Below, one piece after another: positions 17,769 through 25,881 of a stretch of 64,000 nucleotides of DNA. The position numbers and the translations under genes were made by a program. How positions within the stretch are numbered: position 1 is the first letter of the stretch; each line of letters begins with the position of its first letter. Source of the DNA: Cytobacillus sp. IB215665 (lineage in GTDB: Bacteria > Bacillota > Bacilli > Bacillales > SM2101); contig NZ_JAXBME010000013.1 of assembly GCF_033963835.1 (NCBI RefSeq), positions 1 through 64,000 on the forward strand, read 5' to 3'. The notes beneath the pieces are model-generated. The model had not been told where the DNA came from and searched no databases. It worked only from the letters and a program-made list of their open reading frames with translations.

Positions 17769-18134
17769 ATGAAGATAGGGGAATTTATATCATCTGTAAA
17801 TACAACTAAGGAAACAGTCCGTCATTACGAAGATATGAATCTCTTACAACCATCATGGGATCAAAATCGCAAAGTATACACAAAAAAAGAAATAGATGAT
17901 TTTCAAATGATTATGGATTTAAAGTCAATGGGATTTAGTCTTAAAGATATTCAATTAATGTTTAATTTGAAAAAGGCTTATGGATGTGGAAATGAAAAAT
18001 TGATTAATGATGTGATGAAGCAACTTAATAATCATATTGATGTGCTTAAGAAAGAAGAAGAAGAAATTTTACAGAGGAGAATAAAACTCGAAAAAGAAAT
18101 TAATTTGATAGATTCTTATATGAGTAATAAATAA
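17769..18134 (+). CDS. MerR family transcriptional regulator
   Basis: A 121-residue regulator with the MerR layout: winged helix-turn-helix at residues 1-70 (MKIGEFISSVNTTKETVRHY, then MGFSLKDIQLMF) and a C-terminal coiled coil (about 80-118, KKEEEEILQRRIKLEKEI) for dimerisation. It has no long effector domain and only one Cys (in YGCGNE), so a metal-sensing site is not evident. ATG after AAGGAGGGAGTAAA. The palindrome upstream and the divergent membrane-protein gene suggest it controls that gene and itself. Confidence 0.85.
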   Translation: MKIGEFISSVNTTKETVRHYEDMNLLQPSWDQNRKVYTKKEIDDFQMIMDLKSMGFSLKDIQLMFNLKKAYGCGNEKLINDVMKQLNNHIDVLKKEEEEILQRRIKLEKEINLIDSYMSNK

Positions 18135-18144
18135 TTAACATCAC

Positions 18145-18170
18145 TTTCTCGTTATACGATAGCGAGAATA
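18145..18170. repeat. Hairpin after merR, possibly a decayed GGCGC module
   Basis: CTCG / CGAG around TTATACGATAG. The loop resembles the CATAATACGAT lead. It has no T-tract. Confidence 0.3.
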
Positions 18171-18374
18171 TGCTCCGATAATCTTTTGTTTATTTGTCCA
18201 TGATGTTCCAGGTCGTCTTTTTCTGAATCTATTTCAAAGTTAAATACTAATGGGAGTTCTGTTTAGGACGATTCACTGTAATAAGGATTGCCTGAAAGAT
18301 AAACATTTGAAATAATTGGTATTAAGTTATAGGGTAGTGGTTATTGAATAACTGAAATTATCTTTACTCAAAGT

Positions 18375-18518
18375 GGAGGACCTTATAGAAACAAACATGC
18401 AGGGATAAATCATGATTTAAAGCTAAATAAAGAAGGGAACATAACTGTAAAACAAATCTCTGAAATTACTAATGTTTCTAGGTCAGCATGATATAGAAGG
18501 TTAAAAAAAATGAATTAA
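18375..18518 (+). pseudogene. Serine recombinase (resolvase) C-terminal remnant
   Basis: GGPYRNKHAGINHDLKL and ITVKQISEITNVSRSA match the C-terminal helix-turn-helix of resolvase/invertase-type serine recombinases. A TGA interrupts the recognition helix before YRRLKKMN, and the catalytic N-terminal domain is gone. Confidence 0.7.
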
Positions 18519-18618
18519 GCAGTTATTGAAAATGTACTAAAATATCAAGCCATTAGTACAAGCATATCTTCTCTTGTTTCATAGTCTACTATGAGACTGT
18601 TAGAGAGGAGGTTATTCA

Positions 18619-18807
18619 ATGGAGAATCTGCAAGTAATATGTGTAAGATCATCATTGTGTGATGATGTTATCACTTACTTTGCTAGAGTACAGCAAGGTG
18701 CTAGCGTATTAGATATTGTAATAGGTGAAGATACGTTTAATATTTTGAAAGACATCTTCCAGGTACCACTTTGTCCTCCTGAACAAGGAGACCCTGACCC
18801 AGTATAA
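18619..18807 (+). CDS. Small hypothetical protein
   Basis: A 62-residue protein with the strong ribosome binding site GAGAGGAGG and a terminator 9 nt after the stop, so it looks like a real monocistronic gene. It begins MENLQVICVRSSLCDDVITY and ends in a Pro/Asp-rich tail (CPPEQGDPDPV). It has three Cys, no membrane segment and no known motif. Confidence 0.65.
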   Translation: MENLQVICVRSSLCDDVITYFARVQQGASVLDIVIGEDTFNILKDIFQVPLCPPEQGDPDPV

Positions 18808-18815
18808 ATAAGTAT

Positions 18816-18856
18816 AATACCTCTATTTTCCGAAATGGAGAATCAGAGGTATTTTC
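18816..18856 (+). terminator. Terminator of the small ORF at 18619
   Basis: AATACCTCT / AGAGGTATT around a 20-nt loop, followed by TT. Confidence 0.7.
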
Positions 18857-19057
18857 GTATGTTTATGTTTAGCGTATTCAACTATAGGAACCCGCATACT
18901 ATAGAGAACGTTGATATAACAGTGTTTTTTAGAATTGGAATTTTAATGAATATACATGATTTTATACATTGTTAAATTATAAAGGTTTTGAAGAGGGGGA
19001 ATTTAATTATATCCCGAATTTCTTGCATAAAAAGTTTTTGCAACATGAGGTGTTAGT

Positions 19058-19082
19058 ATACATAAGTTGAGTTCTGTTTACT
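19058..19082. repeat. Partial copy of the TAGTAAACACAA palindrome family
   Basis: CATAAGTTGAGTTCTGTTTA. The same half occurs at 29256 (AATAAGTTGAGTTCTGTTTA). Confidence 0.5.
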
Positions 19083-19090
19083 ATATTAAA

Positions 19091-19135
19091 TGTTATTCAG
19101 CACTATGGCGCGATGATATAATATCATTGCGTTTT
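19091..19135 (+). repeat. Dispersed GGCGC hairpin repeat, module R11
   Basis: TTATTCAGCACTATGGCGC with arms GATGATA / TATCAT. It is duplicated together with the Nudix gene; the sister is R16 at 22799. Confidence 0.75.
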
Positions 19136-19188
19136 GTTTGATTAAATTAGGATGTAATAGTTAAAAGGTATTTAACATTGAGGGAAAT

Positions 19189-19583
19189 ATGAGAAATAGA
19201 GGCTCAGTGGTTTTTATCGATAAATAAAAAGTATGTCTTATTAAGAGAGTTGTTGGAGATTCAGTTTATTATGTTTTCCCTGGTGGAGGAATAGAAAGTG
19301 GAGAGACACATGAAGATGGTGCAAAAAGAGAAGCCCTAGAATAGTGGAAGTACGGTTAATATAAGTGAATGCTTTGCAAAAGTTCAGTATAATGGTACAC
19401 AATATTTTTTCCTTGCCTGAGATAACAGAAGGAAAACTTGGTACAGTGAAAGGAATAGAATATACAGATAAGAATAGAAATCGGCGAACTTATCTTCCTA
19501 TGTGGTTTGAAATAAATCAGTTATTATCAGTTGATGTAAACCCAAAAGAAGTTGCTACTAAAATTCAATCGGTATTCAACTAA
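19189..19583 (+). pseudogene. Nudix hydrolase pseudogene (sister of 22895)
   Basis: It aligns along its length with the intact Nudix gene at 22895-23290, including about 100 bp upstream. Lesions include an in-frame TAA after VFIDK, loss of the REALEELG part of the Nudix box and frameshifts. The C-terminal part (TDKNRNRRTYLPMWFEINQL) is still open. It is a dead duplicate. Confidence 0.9.
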
Positions 19584-19625
19584 GTGGCGCAAGAATGTAG
19601 TTAAGGGTATCCAGACTACATTCAT
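19571..19625 (+). repeat. Dispersed repeat, module R12 (AAGAATGTAGTTA-type)
   Basis: ATTCAACTAAGTGGCGCAAG then AATGTAGTTAAGG and the inverse ACTACATTCAT. The lead overlaps the last codons of the Nudix pseudogene. Confidence 0.65.
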
Positions 19626-19682
19626 GGAGAACTATATTTTTTAGAAAATTGTGTTATAAAAATGTTATATTGAGGTGGAATA

Positions 19683-20216
19683 ATGAATAGAGAAAAAGAA
19701 AAATTGCAAGCAATTATTGATGTGCTACCTAAAAAAGCAGTTACTGAATTGTTATATCATGCTGAATTTACTAAAGGAAGATACGATTTTATTAAGGGTT
19801 TTACGGATAAAGGAGTAATTGCTACAGATTATGATGGCGCATATTTACGAAAACTGTGGGAAGAAGCATTTGCGAACACCATTAGTAAATCGAGGAAATA
19901 TGATGAAATTTATTTTGATCAATTTTTATGGCATGTTTTTAGTTATAATGATTTGTCTTGTAAAAAAGGAGAAGAAGCAAACGCAGCGTTTACTGAGGTT
20001 AAGAAAGAAAAATGTTTCGTATTTTACCAAAATCATAATTATGGGTGGCTGTTAGAAAGTGCAGAAAAAATAAAAGTAGGGTATTTTAAAAATGAACAAG
20101 ATGTTTATGTAGTTGATTCAGATTTCACATGGACTTATATAAACACACATGAATCGGATTTAGGTCCATACTTTTATAAAAAACCCGTTCGATTGGAAAA
20201 TATTATCTCAAATTAA
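19683..20216 (+). CDS. DUF4275 family protein
   Basis: A 177-residue soluble protein with the DUF4275 pattern: LRKLWEEAFANTIS, FDQFLWHVFSYNDLSCKKGE, KKEKCFVFYQNHNYG and a C-terminal SDFTWTYINTHESDLGPYFY. The ATG follows GAGGTGGAATA. The function of the family is unknown. It is monocistronic between repeat modules R12 and R13. Confidence 0.7.
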   Translation: MNREKEKLQAIIDVLPKKAVTELLYHAEFTKGRYDFIKGFTDKGVIATDYDGAYLRKLWEEAFANTISKSRKYDEIYFDQFLWHVFSYNDLSCKKGEEANAAFTEVKKEKCFVFYQNHNYGWLLESAEKIKVGYFKNEQDVYVVDSDFTWTYINTHESDLGPYFYKKPVRLENIISN

Positions 20217-20245
20217 GTAATGTAATTCATTAAATAGAGTATTAT

Positions 20246-20292
20246 TATATCTTCAACAATGGCGTCTTTCTTGAAAAAAGAGAGACTATCTT
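20246..20292 (+). repeat. Dispersed hairpin repeat, module R13
   Basis: TATCTTCAACAATGGC, then arms GTCTTTCTT / AAGAGAGAC; the arms are extended while the GCGC is lost. It lies 30 nt after the DUF4275 stop. Confidence 0.65.
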
Positions 20293-20417
20293 CTAGGTAT
20301 TATTAGTTTTTTCTTATGTTAAATAAAGATGTTATCTTTCAATAATTTGGAAGTAATTGAAAAAGAATATAGATGATATACTTTTCTAAAATAAGTTATT
20401 TTTAGGGAAGTGTTTAA

Positions 20418-20819
20418 GTGGAGCAGAGGCCAGCTGATTTTGTATTTAGATTTTTTGCATATTTTATAGATAGCGTCTTAATATTCCTGTTTATTTCACT
20501 ACCAATTTACTTGATAACTAAATCAGAAGAGGGTTTACTTCTAATGCAGATTATATCAAGTTTATATGTGATTGTTTTACCTGTAATTTGGAAGGGTTAT
20601 CTACTAGGAAAACGTTTAATGGGTATCAGAGTAGTAAAAACTAATGGTCAGAAGGTTACAATTGGAACAATGGTTATTAGATATATAGGTGGAAGTTTTC
20701 TCTATTTAATTTCATTTGGAATACTTCTAATCATAAGCATTTTTATGGTAATTTTGCGACAAGATAATCGTGCTTTTCATGATTTATTAGCTGGAACAAT
20801 TGTTATAAATAGAACTTAG
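20418..20819 (+). CDS. RDD family membrane protein
   Basis: A 133-residue protein with three predicted transmembrane segments and the RDD signature: FRFFAYFIDSVLI (Arg and Asp in TM1), LLGKRLMGIRVVKTNG between TM2 and TM3, and RAFHDLLAGTIVI at the end. RDD proteins are of unclear function, some being small transporters. The start is GTG after AGGGAAGTGTTTAA. Confidence 0.8.
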   Translation: MEQRPADFVFRFFAYFIDSVLIFLFISLPIYLITKSEEGLLLMQIISSLYVIVLPVIWKGYLLGKRLMGIRVVKTNGQKVTIGTMVIRYIGGSFLYLISFGILLIISIFMVILRQDNRAFHDLLAGTIVINRT

Positions 20820-20854
20820 TATTTGTTGTAGAATGAAGTTTTATAATCTGTTGA

Positions 20855-20890
20855 TTTTCCACAATATGGCGCATTTGTAGAAGAAGTTAG
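20855..20890 (+). repeat. Dispersed repeat, module R14 (decayed)
   Basis: TTTTCCACAATATGGCGCAT is intact, but the hairpin and T-tract are lost. Confidence 0.65.
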
Positions 20891-20941
20891 ACAATAGAAT
20901 GATAAACTTTTTTATATAATTAAATAGTCGAGCTCAAATTT

Positions 20942-20986
20942 AGAATCCATTTTGATCAATCTTTTTTTCAAAATGGATTCTTTTTG
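20942..20986 (+). terminator. Hairpin with conserved loop and T-tract (copy 2 of 3)
   Basis: AGAATCCATTTTG / CAAAATGGATTCT around ATCAATCTTTTTTT, then TTTTT. It is likely the terminator for the RDD gene. Confidence 0.7.
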
Positions 20987-21294
20987 TTAGCCATAGAATG
21001 TGAGTTTGGGAGAGGCTTTTGATAAAACTTCCTTCAAAAATAACATTCTATAGAAAAATTATATTCCTATAAAATCATTCTAGAATTAATAAACGAATAC
21101 CCAAATGATAGGGATGCAAAAAATATGTTTCTTTCCACATTTCTGACAACAATTCCATAAGTGTACTTAATGTATATTATATAACTAAATGTCTTTAATG
21201 TACCAAATTAGTGGTTCATAGATTTCACTTCCACTGTATATTTCTTGGTTGTAAGTGAAAAATCTATTTACCTATTGTTAAATCATCGAGAAAA

Positions 21295-21921
21295 TTACCC
21301 TCCAACTTCAAAAGCTAGAACAGTTTTTAGTTTATCACTGCTTACTCTTCTGAAATCACTTAAATAAATTTCTTCGTGATCTCTTGATTTACGTCGATAC
21401 CCATTTTCCTTAACATATGTTTCCATTATATTAAATGTTTTGATTTCCGTGTCAAACGATCCAATGTGCATCATTACACAATGCTTTTTTGATTCTCTGG
21501 TGATTAAAGCTACTTCATCAAATTTAGGATTATTCTTTTTAGCTGATACAATACTTCTTGCTTTTTCAAAATACTTTTGAGAAACGAATTCTGGCATCAT
21601 TATTCTAAGTTCCCATTCAAAAATACTTTGGTCCACTCCATCGTATTCTGCTCCATTTATTGTACTCCAATGACCTTCTAGTGGCGGACAAACAAATCGG
21701 TTAAAATTTGGTATTTGTAAGTCATCATTTGCGTGACTCATTGAAATAGTATATGCAATACCATATAAAGCTTGAATAGATTGTTTAAACAAGTCGCTTC
21801 CTGGTGCGCCTTCCCCCCTAATTGCTATAAATTGTAAAGTGGGTATATCTACAACTGCTGCTTTTTTAGATGACGGTTTGTATATGGTACTATATACTTT
21901 TTTATAATCTATTTTATCCAT
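21295..21921 (-). CDS. GyrI-like small-molecule-binding domain protein
   Basis: A 208-residue protein with the GyrI-like layout. VVDIPTLQFIAIRGEGAPGS is the typical first strand and loop; the middle carries VCPPLEGHWSTINGAEYDG and FEWELRIMMPEFV; and HCVMMHIGSFDTEIKTFNIM is the second half. These proteins bind small, often cationic, compounds and in some cases protect against drugs. I moved the start to the ATG at 21919-21921, which follows AAAAGGAGCATAAA. Single gene. Confidence 0.75.
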   Translation of the reverse strand: MDKIDYKKVYSTIYKPSSKKAAVVDIPTLQFIAIRGEGAPGSDLFKQSIQALYGIAYTISMSHANDDLQIPNFNRFVCPPLEGHWSTINGAEYDGVDQSIFEWELRIMMPEFVSQKYFEKARSIVSAKKNNPKFDEVALITRESKKHCVMMHIGSFDTEIKTFNIMETYVKENGYRRKSRDHEEIYLSDFRRVSSDKLKTVLAFEVGG

Positions 21922-22112
21922 TTTATGCTCCTTTTGAATCATAATTTGTTAGTTAATTGATATAAGTCTGTTAATGCTATAGTTTCATCCTTGCATATTG
22001 ACTTTATTAACTCAGACATATGGGGGAACTATTTTCAATCAATTGTTTCAGATAATTTCCATAATAAATTTGCTAATGTATCCGTTATCTGAATTTGCAA
22101 GATACTCAATAC

Positions 22113-22280
22113 CTAAAGTTTCATTTCTTTGCTGTTAACAATTTCACTTGCATGAACTAAAAAATTGCCATACATCTTTCTAAAAATACCTCCACCAGTA
22201 CCACCAGCCTTATTGATCATAAAATAAATTGACATTCCTAATATTTTCAACTTTTCGTCATCAAATATGTCCCACTTCAT
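22113..22280 (-). pseudogene. Remnant of a DUF4872/BtrH-like protein
   Basis: A 55-codon frame reads MINKAGGTGGGIFRKMYGNF and LVHASEIVNSKEM. The AGGTGGGxFRKMYxxFL segment is typical of DUF4872 (BtrH-like, peptide-modifying) proteins. There is no ribosome binding site at the ATG, and both ends of the domain are missing. Confidence 0.4.
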
Positions 22281-22455
22281 TATCACTTTGCTAAATTTAT
22301 TTATACCTTTCCTCTAATACTATCATTGCACTGAATTACGACAGGGTACGTCGTAAATAAAAAAGTTTTTGGTAATATGTACACACGGACGTATGTAATA
22401 TCGTTAGAATAATGAACCAGGTCTTAAGTATTGCTTTAATGTTTAATGATCTCTG

Positions 22456-22500
22456 TACTTATTTAACAAAATGGCGCGAATATGAATAAACATAGGTGGA
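22456..22500 (+). repeat. Dispersed repeat, module R15
   Basis: TTATTTAACAAAATGGCGCG followed by a decayed hairpin. Confidence 0.65.
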
Positions 22501-22534
22501 AATGATAAATCTTTTTTTCAAAATGTCTCCTGTA
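22493..22534. repeat. Hairpin with conserved loop (copy 3 of 3)
   Basis: GTGGAAATGATAAATC, TTTTTTTC, AAAATGTCTCC: the loop matches copies at 17105 and 20942, and the arms are imperfect. Confidence 0.45.
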
Positions 22535-22683
22535 ATTAGTGGTAGATTCAGTTTATTGTAATATTTTTAATTAATCTTAAAGAAAATTTTGTAAAAATAT
22601 TTAGATATAAAAGTAAACATTTATGAAAATGTCTTAAATAGAAGTCTTTTTAAATTGTACTGTTGTTTTTTAGTGTAAAATAC

Positions 22684-22737
22684 GGGAACGTCCGATTTGG
22701 ACGTTCCGCAGCGTCCCAATTCACTTTCTCAATGGGA
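22684..22737. repeat. Two adjacent GC-rich hairpins
   Basis: GGAACGTCC / GGACGTTCC (9-bp perfect arms, 22685-22707) followed directly by GTCCCAAT / AATGGGAC. They are unusually GC-rich for this AT-rich spacer and have no T-tract. Confidence 0.6.
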
Positions 22738-22798
22738 CAACAGACAACTTGGATTGCTAAAGACTATCTATGATTCTTATAGAGAATTTTAATCTATG

Positions 22799-22845
22799 TT
22801 ATTCAACAATATGGCGCGATGATATAATATCATTGCGTATTGTTT
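22799..22845 (+). repeat. Dispersed GGCGC hairpin repeat, module R16
   Basis: TTATTCAACAATATGGCGC with arms CGATGATA / TATCATTG. It is the sister of R11, copied with the Nudix gene. Confidence 0.85.
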
Positions 22846-22894
22846 GGTTAAATTAGGATGTAATTGTTAAAAGGTATTTAACATGGAGGGAAAT

Positions 22895-23290
22895 ATGAGA
22901 AATAGAGGCTCAGTAGTTTTAATTGATAATAAAAAGGTATGTCTTATTAAGAGAGTTGTTGGAGATTCAGCTTATTATGTTTTCCCTGGTGGAGGATTAG
23001 AAAGTGGAGAGACACCTGAAGATGGAGCAAAAAGAGAAGCCCTAGAGGAGTTGGGTGTAACGGTTAATATAAGTGAATGCTTTGCAATAGTTCAGTATAA
23101 TGGCACACAATATTTTTTCCTTGCTGAGATAACAGAAGGGAAATTTGGTACAGGGAAAGGTATAGAGTATACAGATAAGAATAGAAATCGGGGAACTTAT
23201 CTTCCTATGTGGATTGATATAAATCAGTTATCATCAGTTGATGTTAAACCAAAAGAAGTTGCTACTAAAATTCAAATGGTATTCAACTAA
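22895..23290 (+). CDS. Nudix hydrolase
   Basis: A 131-residue Nudix protein. Its Nudix box runs from Gly33 to Val55 (G-x5-E-x7-REALEELGV, complete), the Mg2+-binding catalytic helix that cleaves nucleoside diphosphate-linked compounds. The start MRNRGSVVLIDNKKVCLIKR is typical for small Bacillus Nudix proteins. I prefer the ATG at 22895, preceded by GGAGGGAAAT, over the ATG at 22883. The exact substrate is unknown. A decayed duplicate lies 3.7 kb upstream at 19189. Confidence 0.9.
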   Translation: MRNRGSVVLIDNKKVCLIKRVVGDSAYYVFPGGGLESGETPEDGAKREALEELGVTVNISECFAIVQYNGTQYFFLAEITEGKFGTGKGIEYTDKNRNRGTYLPMWIDINQLSSVDVKPKEVATKIQMVFN

Positions 23291-23340
23291 ACGGGGCTAA
23301 TCTGTAAAAAAGGTTAGTGTCTTTTTTCATTTTTGGACTA
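23281..23340 (+). repeat. Dispersed hairpin repeat, module R17
   Basis: ATTCAACTAAACGGGGC overlaps the last Nudix codons; arms GCTAATCT / AGGTTAGTG and then TCTTTTTT. It serves as the Nudix gene terminator by position. Confidence 0.75.
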
Positions 23341-23392
23341 TAAACAACAAGTTTTTTTGAGAATAATCTCTTAAACAGTTCGTTGTACATTA

Positions 23393-23408
23393 TGAAAAAG
23401 CTTTTTCA
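23393..23408. promoter_or_regulatory. Perfect palindrome upstream of the ECF sigma gene
   Basis: TGAAAAAGCTTTTTCA, 16 bp, ending 22 bp before the sigma-factor ATG. It could be an operator or part of the promoter. Confidence 0.35.
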
Positions 23409-23429
23409 ATCAAATAAGGAGAAATAAAA

Positions 23430-23987
23430 ATGATAAGTTCATCAACAAACTTTATCACTAGATTAAAAAAACAGAAAGAAGATGCACTTGAGTATACCAT
23501 TGATGCTTATATGCCACTCGTGAAAACAATTGCCACCAAAATTTTATACATGAGACCAGATGTTGAAGAATGTATTAATGATGTTTTTCTAACAGTATGG
23601 CAAAATGCTCATCAGTTTCAGGGTGATACACACGACTTTAAAAAATGGATTGGCATAATTACTAAGTACAAAGCAATCGATCGATATCGTCAGGCGGAAA
23701 AACGAATCGCTCATGAACAAGCGGATGCTCCTATCGAACAGAAAGCAAGTGCTTTACAAACAGACGAATCAGTCTTGAAACGAGAAGAAAAAAACGCAAT
23801 GTTATTTGCGATTAGTCAATTAAAAGAAATTGACCGCGATATTTTTATAATGAAATATTATTTAGAGCTCTCAAATAGTGAAATTGCTGACAATCTAGGC
23901 CTATCTAAAGCTGCTGTCGATAATCGGTTGTATCGAGGTAAGAAAATGTTAGCCACAGATACCAAGTTAAAGGAGCTATTAGTATGA
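23430..23987 (+). CDS. ECF-type RNA polymerase sigma factor
   Basis: A 185-residue sigma-70 family protein with region 2 (about 25-95: DVEECINDVFLTVWQNAHQF and KKWIGIITKYKAIDRYRQ) and region 4 (about 130-178: LKEIDRDIFIMKYYLELSNS then EIADNLGLSKAAVDNRLYRG). It has no region 1 or 3, as expected for extracytoplasmic-function sigma factors. The ATG follows AAGGAGAAATAAAA. Its stop overlaps the start of the DUF4179 gene by 4 bp (ATGA), so the two are translationally coupled and the next protein is probably its anti-sigma factor. Confidence 0.9.
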   Translation: MISSSTNFITRLKKQKEDALEYTIDAYMPLVKTIATKILYMRPDVEECINDVFLTVWQNAHQFQGDTHDFKKWIGIITKYKAIDRYRQAEKRIAHEQADAPIEQKASALQTDESVLKREEKNAMLFAISQLKEIDRDIFIMKYYLELSNSEIADNLGLSKAAVDNRLYRGKKMLATDTKLKELLV

Positions 23988-25006
23988 GTATGAAAGAATG
24001 GATAAATATGGATGTTGAGCAACTTGAGTTATTAGACGTAACAGACATAGAAAAGGCACGTGTCAAACAACATTTACTAACAAAACGCAAAAAATTACCG
24101 ATTTGGCGTAATATTGCCGTTGCTGTTGTTGTCATTGTTGGAGCAAGTACGGCAACAGGTTTCGCATTCCCGACTCTTGCATCACAAATTCCGTTTATAG
24201 ATAATGTAATTAATTATTTTATTGATGAAGAACAACATTACAAAAATTTTGAAACCTTTTCTACTGATATTGGTCTTGTGCAGACGGATAATGACGTTTC
24301 GGTCATGATTGATAACGCGGTATACGACGGCACGAACATTACTGTGTCTTTTGCGATTGAAACAAATCATGATTTTGGAAAAGCGATGAAAATGAGTGGG
24401 GGAAACCATTTTAATGTCATTAGTGCAACCGGTAGTGGTGGTAGTTATCAAATTACTAAGATTAGTGATACACACTATGTGGGCTTATCAACATTCACAC
24501 CACATTTCAAAGATGAAAAATACCCAGAAACAGTTGAAATTACTTGGTCTCCCCATGCCTTTTATAGTATGTCTAATGATTTAGAGGTTGAGGGGGATTG
24601 GTCATTCGACTTTTCATTAGATCGTATAGAGGGAGATATCCAACTTGTGAATGATACTGTCCAGGACAAAAATGTAAACTTCACACTGAAGTCAGTTGAA
24701 CTCACAGATGTTTCGACGATTATTGCCTATGAGCAAGTTGTGACAGACGAATTACTGAAACAATGGCCAAGTGTAACACCTGTATTCCGAGTTTCAGATA
24801 ATCTAGGTAATGTGTACTTGAGTGAAACTGGTGGTGGTGGTGTTTCACCTGATAATGGGAAGACCTTTGAAGGAACGACAACATTCGGTACAATACAAGA
24901 AGGTGCTAGTCAGCTTATCATTCAACCTGTTGAAATCGCAAGCCTAATGTCTGGTCAAGGTCATATCGAAATTGAGCTCGATCCGATTGTTATTCAGTTG
25001 AAATAA
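23984..25006 (+). CDS. DUF4179 domain membrane protein, likely anti-sigma factor
   Basis: A 340-residue protein. The cytoplasmic N-terminus (1-44) is charged and probably holds the sigma factor. A single transmembrane helix (about 45-62, NIAVAVVVIVGASTATGFAF) follows, then an extracytoplasmic DUF4179-type domain (FIDNVINYFIDEEQ, NDVSVMIDNAVYDGTNITVSF). The arrangement fits a membrane anti-sigma factor that releases the ECF sigma factor on an outside signal. The 4-bp overlap with the sigma gene supports this. The anti-sigma role is inferred from context. Confidence 0.82.
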   Translation: MSMKEWINMDVEQLELLDVTDIEKARVKQHLLTKRKKLPIWRNIAVAVVVIVGASTATGFAFPTLASQIPFIDNVINYFIDEEQHYKNFETFSTDIGLVQTDNDVSVMIDNAVYDGTNITVSFAIETNHDFGKAMKMSGGNHFNVISATGSGGSYQITKISDTHYVGLSTFTPHFKDEKYPETVEITWSPHAFYSMSNDLEVEGDWSFDFSLDRIEGDIQLVNDTVQDKNVNFTLKSVELTDVSTIIAYEQVVTDELLKQWPSVTPVFRVSDNLGNVYLSETGGGGVSPDNGKTFEGTTTFGTIQEGASQLIIQPVEIASLMSGQGHIEIELDPIVIQLK

Positions 25007-25018
25007 ATGAAACATGAA

Positions 25019-25062
25019 AATGTTATTCCACAAACTCGCGCGATTAGCGCGATACTGTGATA
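25019..25062 (+). repeat. Dispersed repeat, module R18 (divergent)
   Basis: TGTTATTCCACAAACTCGCG then arms CGCGC / GCGCG. The lead is changed after CCACAA. It lies 13 nt after the DUF4179 stop. Confidence 0.55.
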
Positions 25063-25506
25063 AAAAAACCCTTGCGTTCTTAAACAATTAAAAATAAAAG
25101 TAGTTAAATTAATTCATAGTGGGTAAAATTGTTATGAAAATGTACTTATGAATAGTGTGTAGATAGGAGAGGTTAAAGTAAAATATTCTATAAAGATTAA
25201 CCTTCCAATATGTAGGGAAGAGGTGCCAGGTTTAAGCCCGTCCTCTTAAAAAGTGAACACCAAATATAAGAGTTGCATAGGATAATATGTACCATGATTG
25301 CTTTCACGAATTCACTCCCTACCTACACCAATTGGATAGGGAGTACATATTTTATATGCGAGGCAGAGTATATGTTTAGTCACTTCATACCTCAAAGCCC
25401 TGCTTTTTATAATGTGGGGCTTTTTTATTTTGCATTTTTTAGGCTAGTAAACAGAATATATGTTCGTTTACAATGTAATTAATTGCAGTTATAAGGAGCA
25501 TATATT
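25063..25506. other. Intergenic region with two hairpins
   Basis: ACTCCCTA / TAGGGAGT (25314-25344) and AAAGCCC / GGGGCTTTTTT (25394-25428), the latter terminator-like. A 69-codon frame spanning both has no ribosome binding site and I do not count it as a gene. Confidence 0.45.
25394..25428 (+). terminator. Terminator-like hairpin
   Basis: AAAGCCC / GGGGCTTTTTT with a 15-nt loop. No gene ends directly before it. Confidence 0.55.
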
Positions 25507-25753
25507 GTGTTAGATGGAATGACAAAAACAGAAATGAAAATGTTGGACAAAGAGCAGAAAGTATTAAAAGCTATAGAAAAAGAAAAATATCTAAAAGCTT
25601 TATAATCGTACACCGAGCATGAGAGAGATCAGGGGAATGACTGAAATAAAATCGTTAGCCACTGTGTCCGATGCTCTCAAGAGACTGCAGGAAAAATGTT
25701 TATTAAGTTGGGAGCCCAAAAGACATAAAACAATAAAGATAGTAGAGAAATAA
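25507..25753 (+). pseudogene. Frameshifted small DNA-binding protein, LexA-type winged helix
   Basis: It starts at GTG after AAGGAGCATATATT with MTKTEMKMLDKEQKVLKAIE and shifts frame near 25600. It then reads YNRTPSMREIRGMTEIKSLA and TVSDALKRLQEKCLLSW, similar to the LexA-type helix-turn-helix (PSxREI ... STVxxxLxxLEEKG). One base change of length would restore about 82 codons. A terminator follows. Confidence 0.5.
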
Positions 25754-25755
25754 TG

Positions 25756-25785
25756 CCTTACTACTTGATTAAGGCTTTTTATTTT
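25756..25785 (+). terminator. Terminator after the LexA-like remnant
   Basis: GCCTTA / TAAGGC around CTACTTGAT, then TTTTTATTTT. Confidence 0.75.
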
Positions 25786-25881
25786 GCGTTTAGTTATACA
25801 TACGTTAACGAAAAGATAATTTTGTCTGAGTGCGTTATAGCAACACTATCAATCACAATAGTCATAATGGTTACAAAACAA

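Larger units (their letters stand above)
20820..21294. other. Intergenic region
   Basis: It contains decayed repeat module R14 and the hairpin at 20942. No gene was seen in the rest. Confidence 0.5.

Noticed and set aside
25310-25430. Possible T-box or riboswitch leader
   Set aside because: Two hairpins are present, but no conserved T-box sequence and no intact gene downstream.
25273-25482. 69-codon plus-strand frame
   Set aside because: It spans two hairpins and lacks a ribosome binding site.
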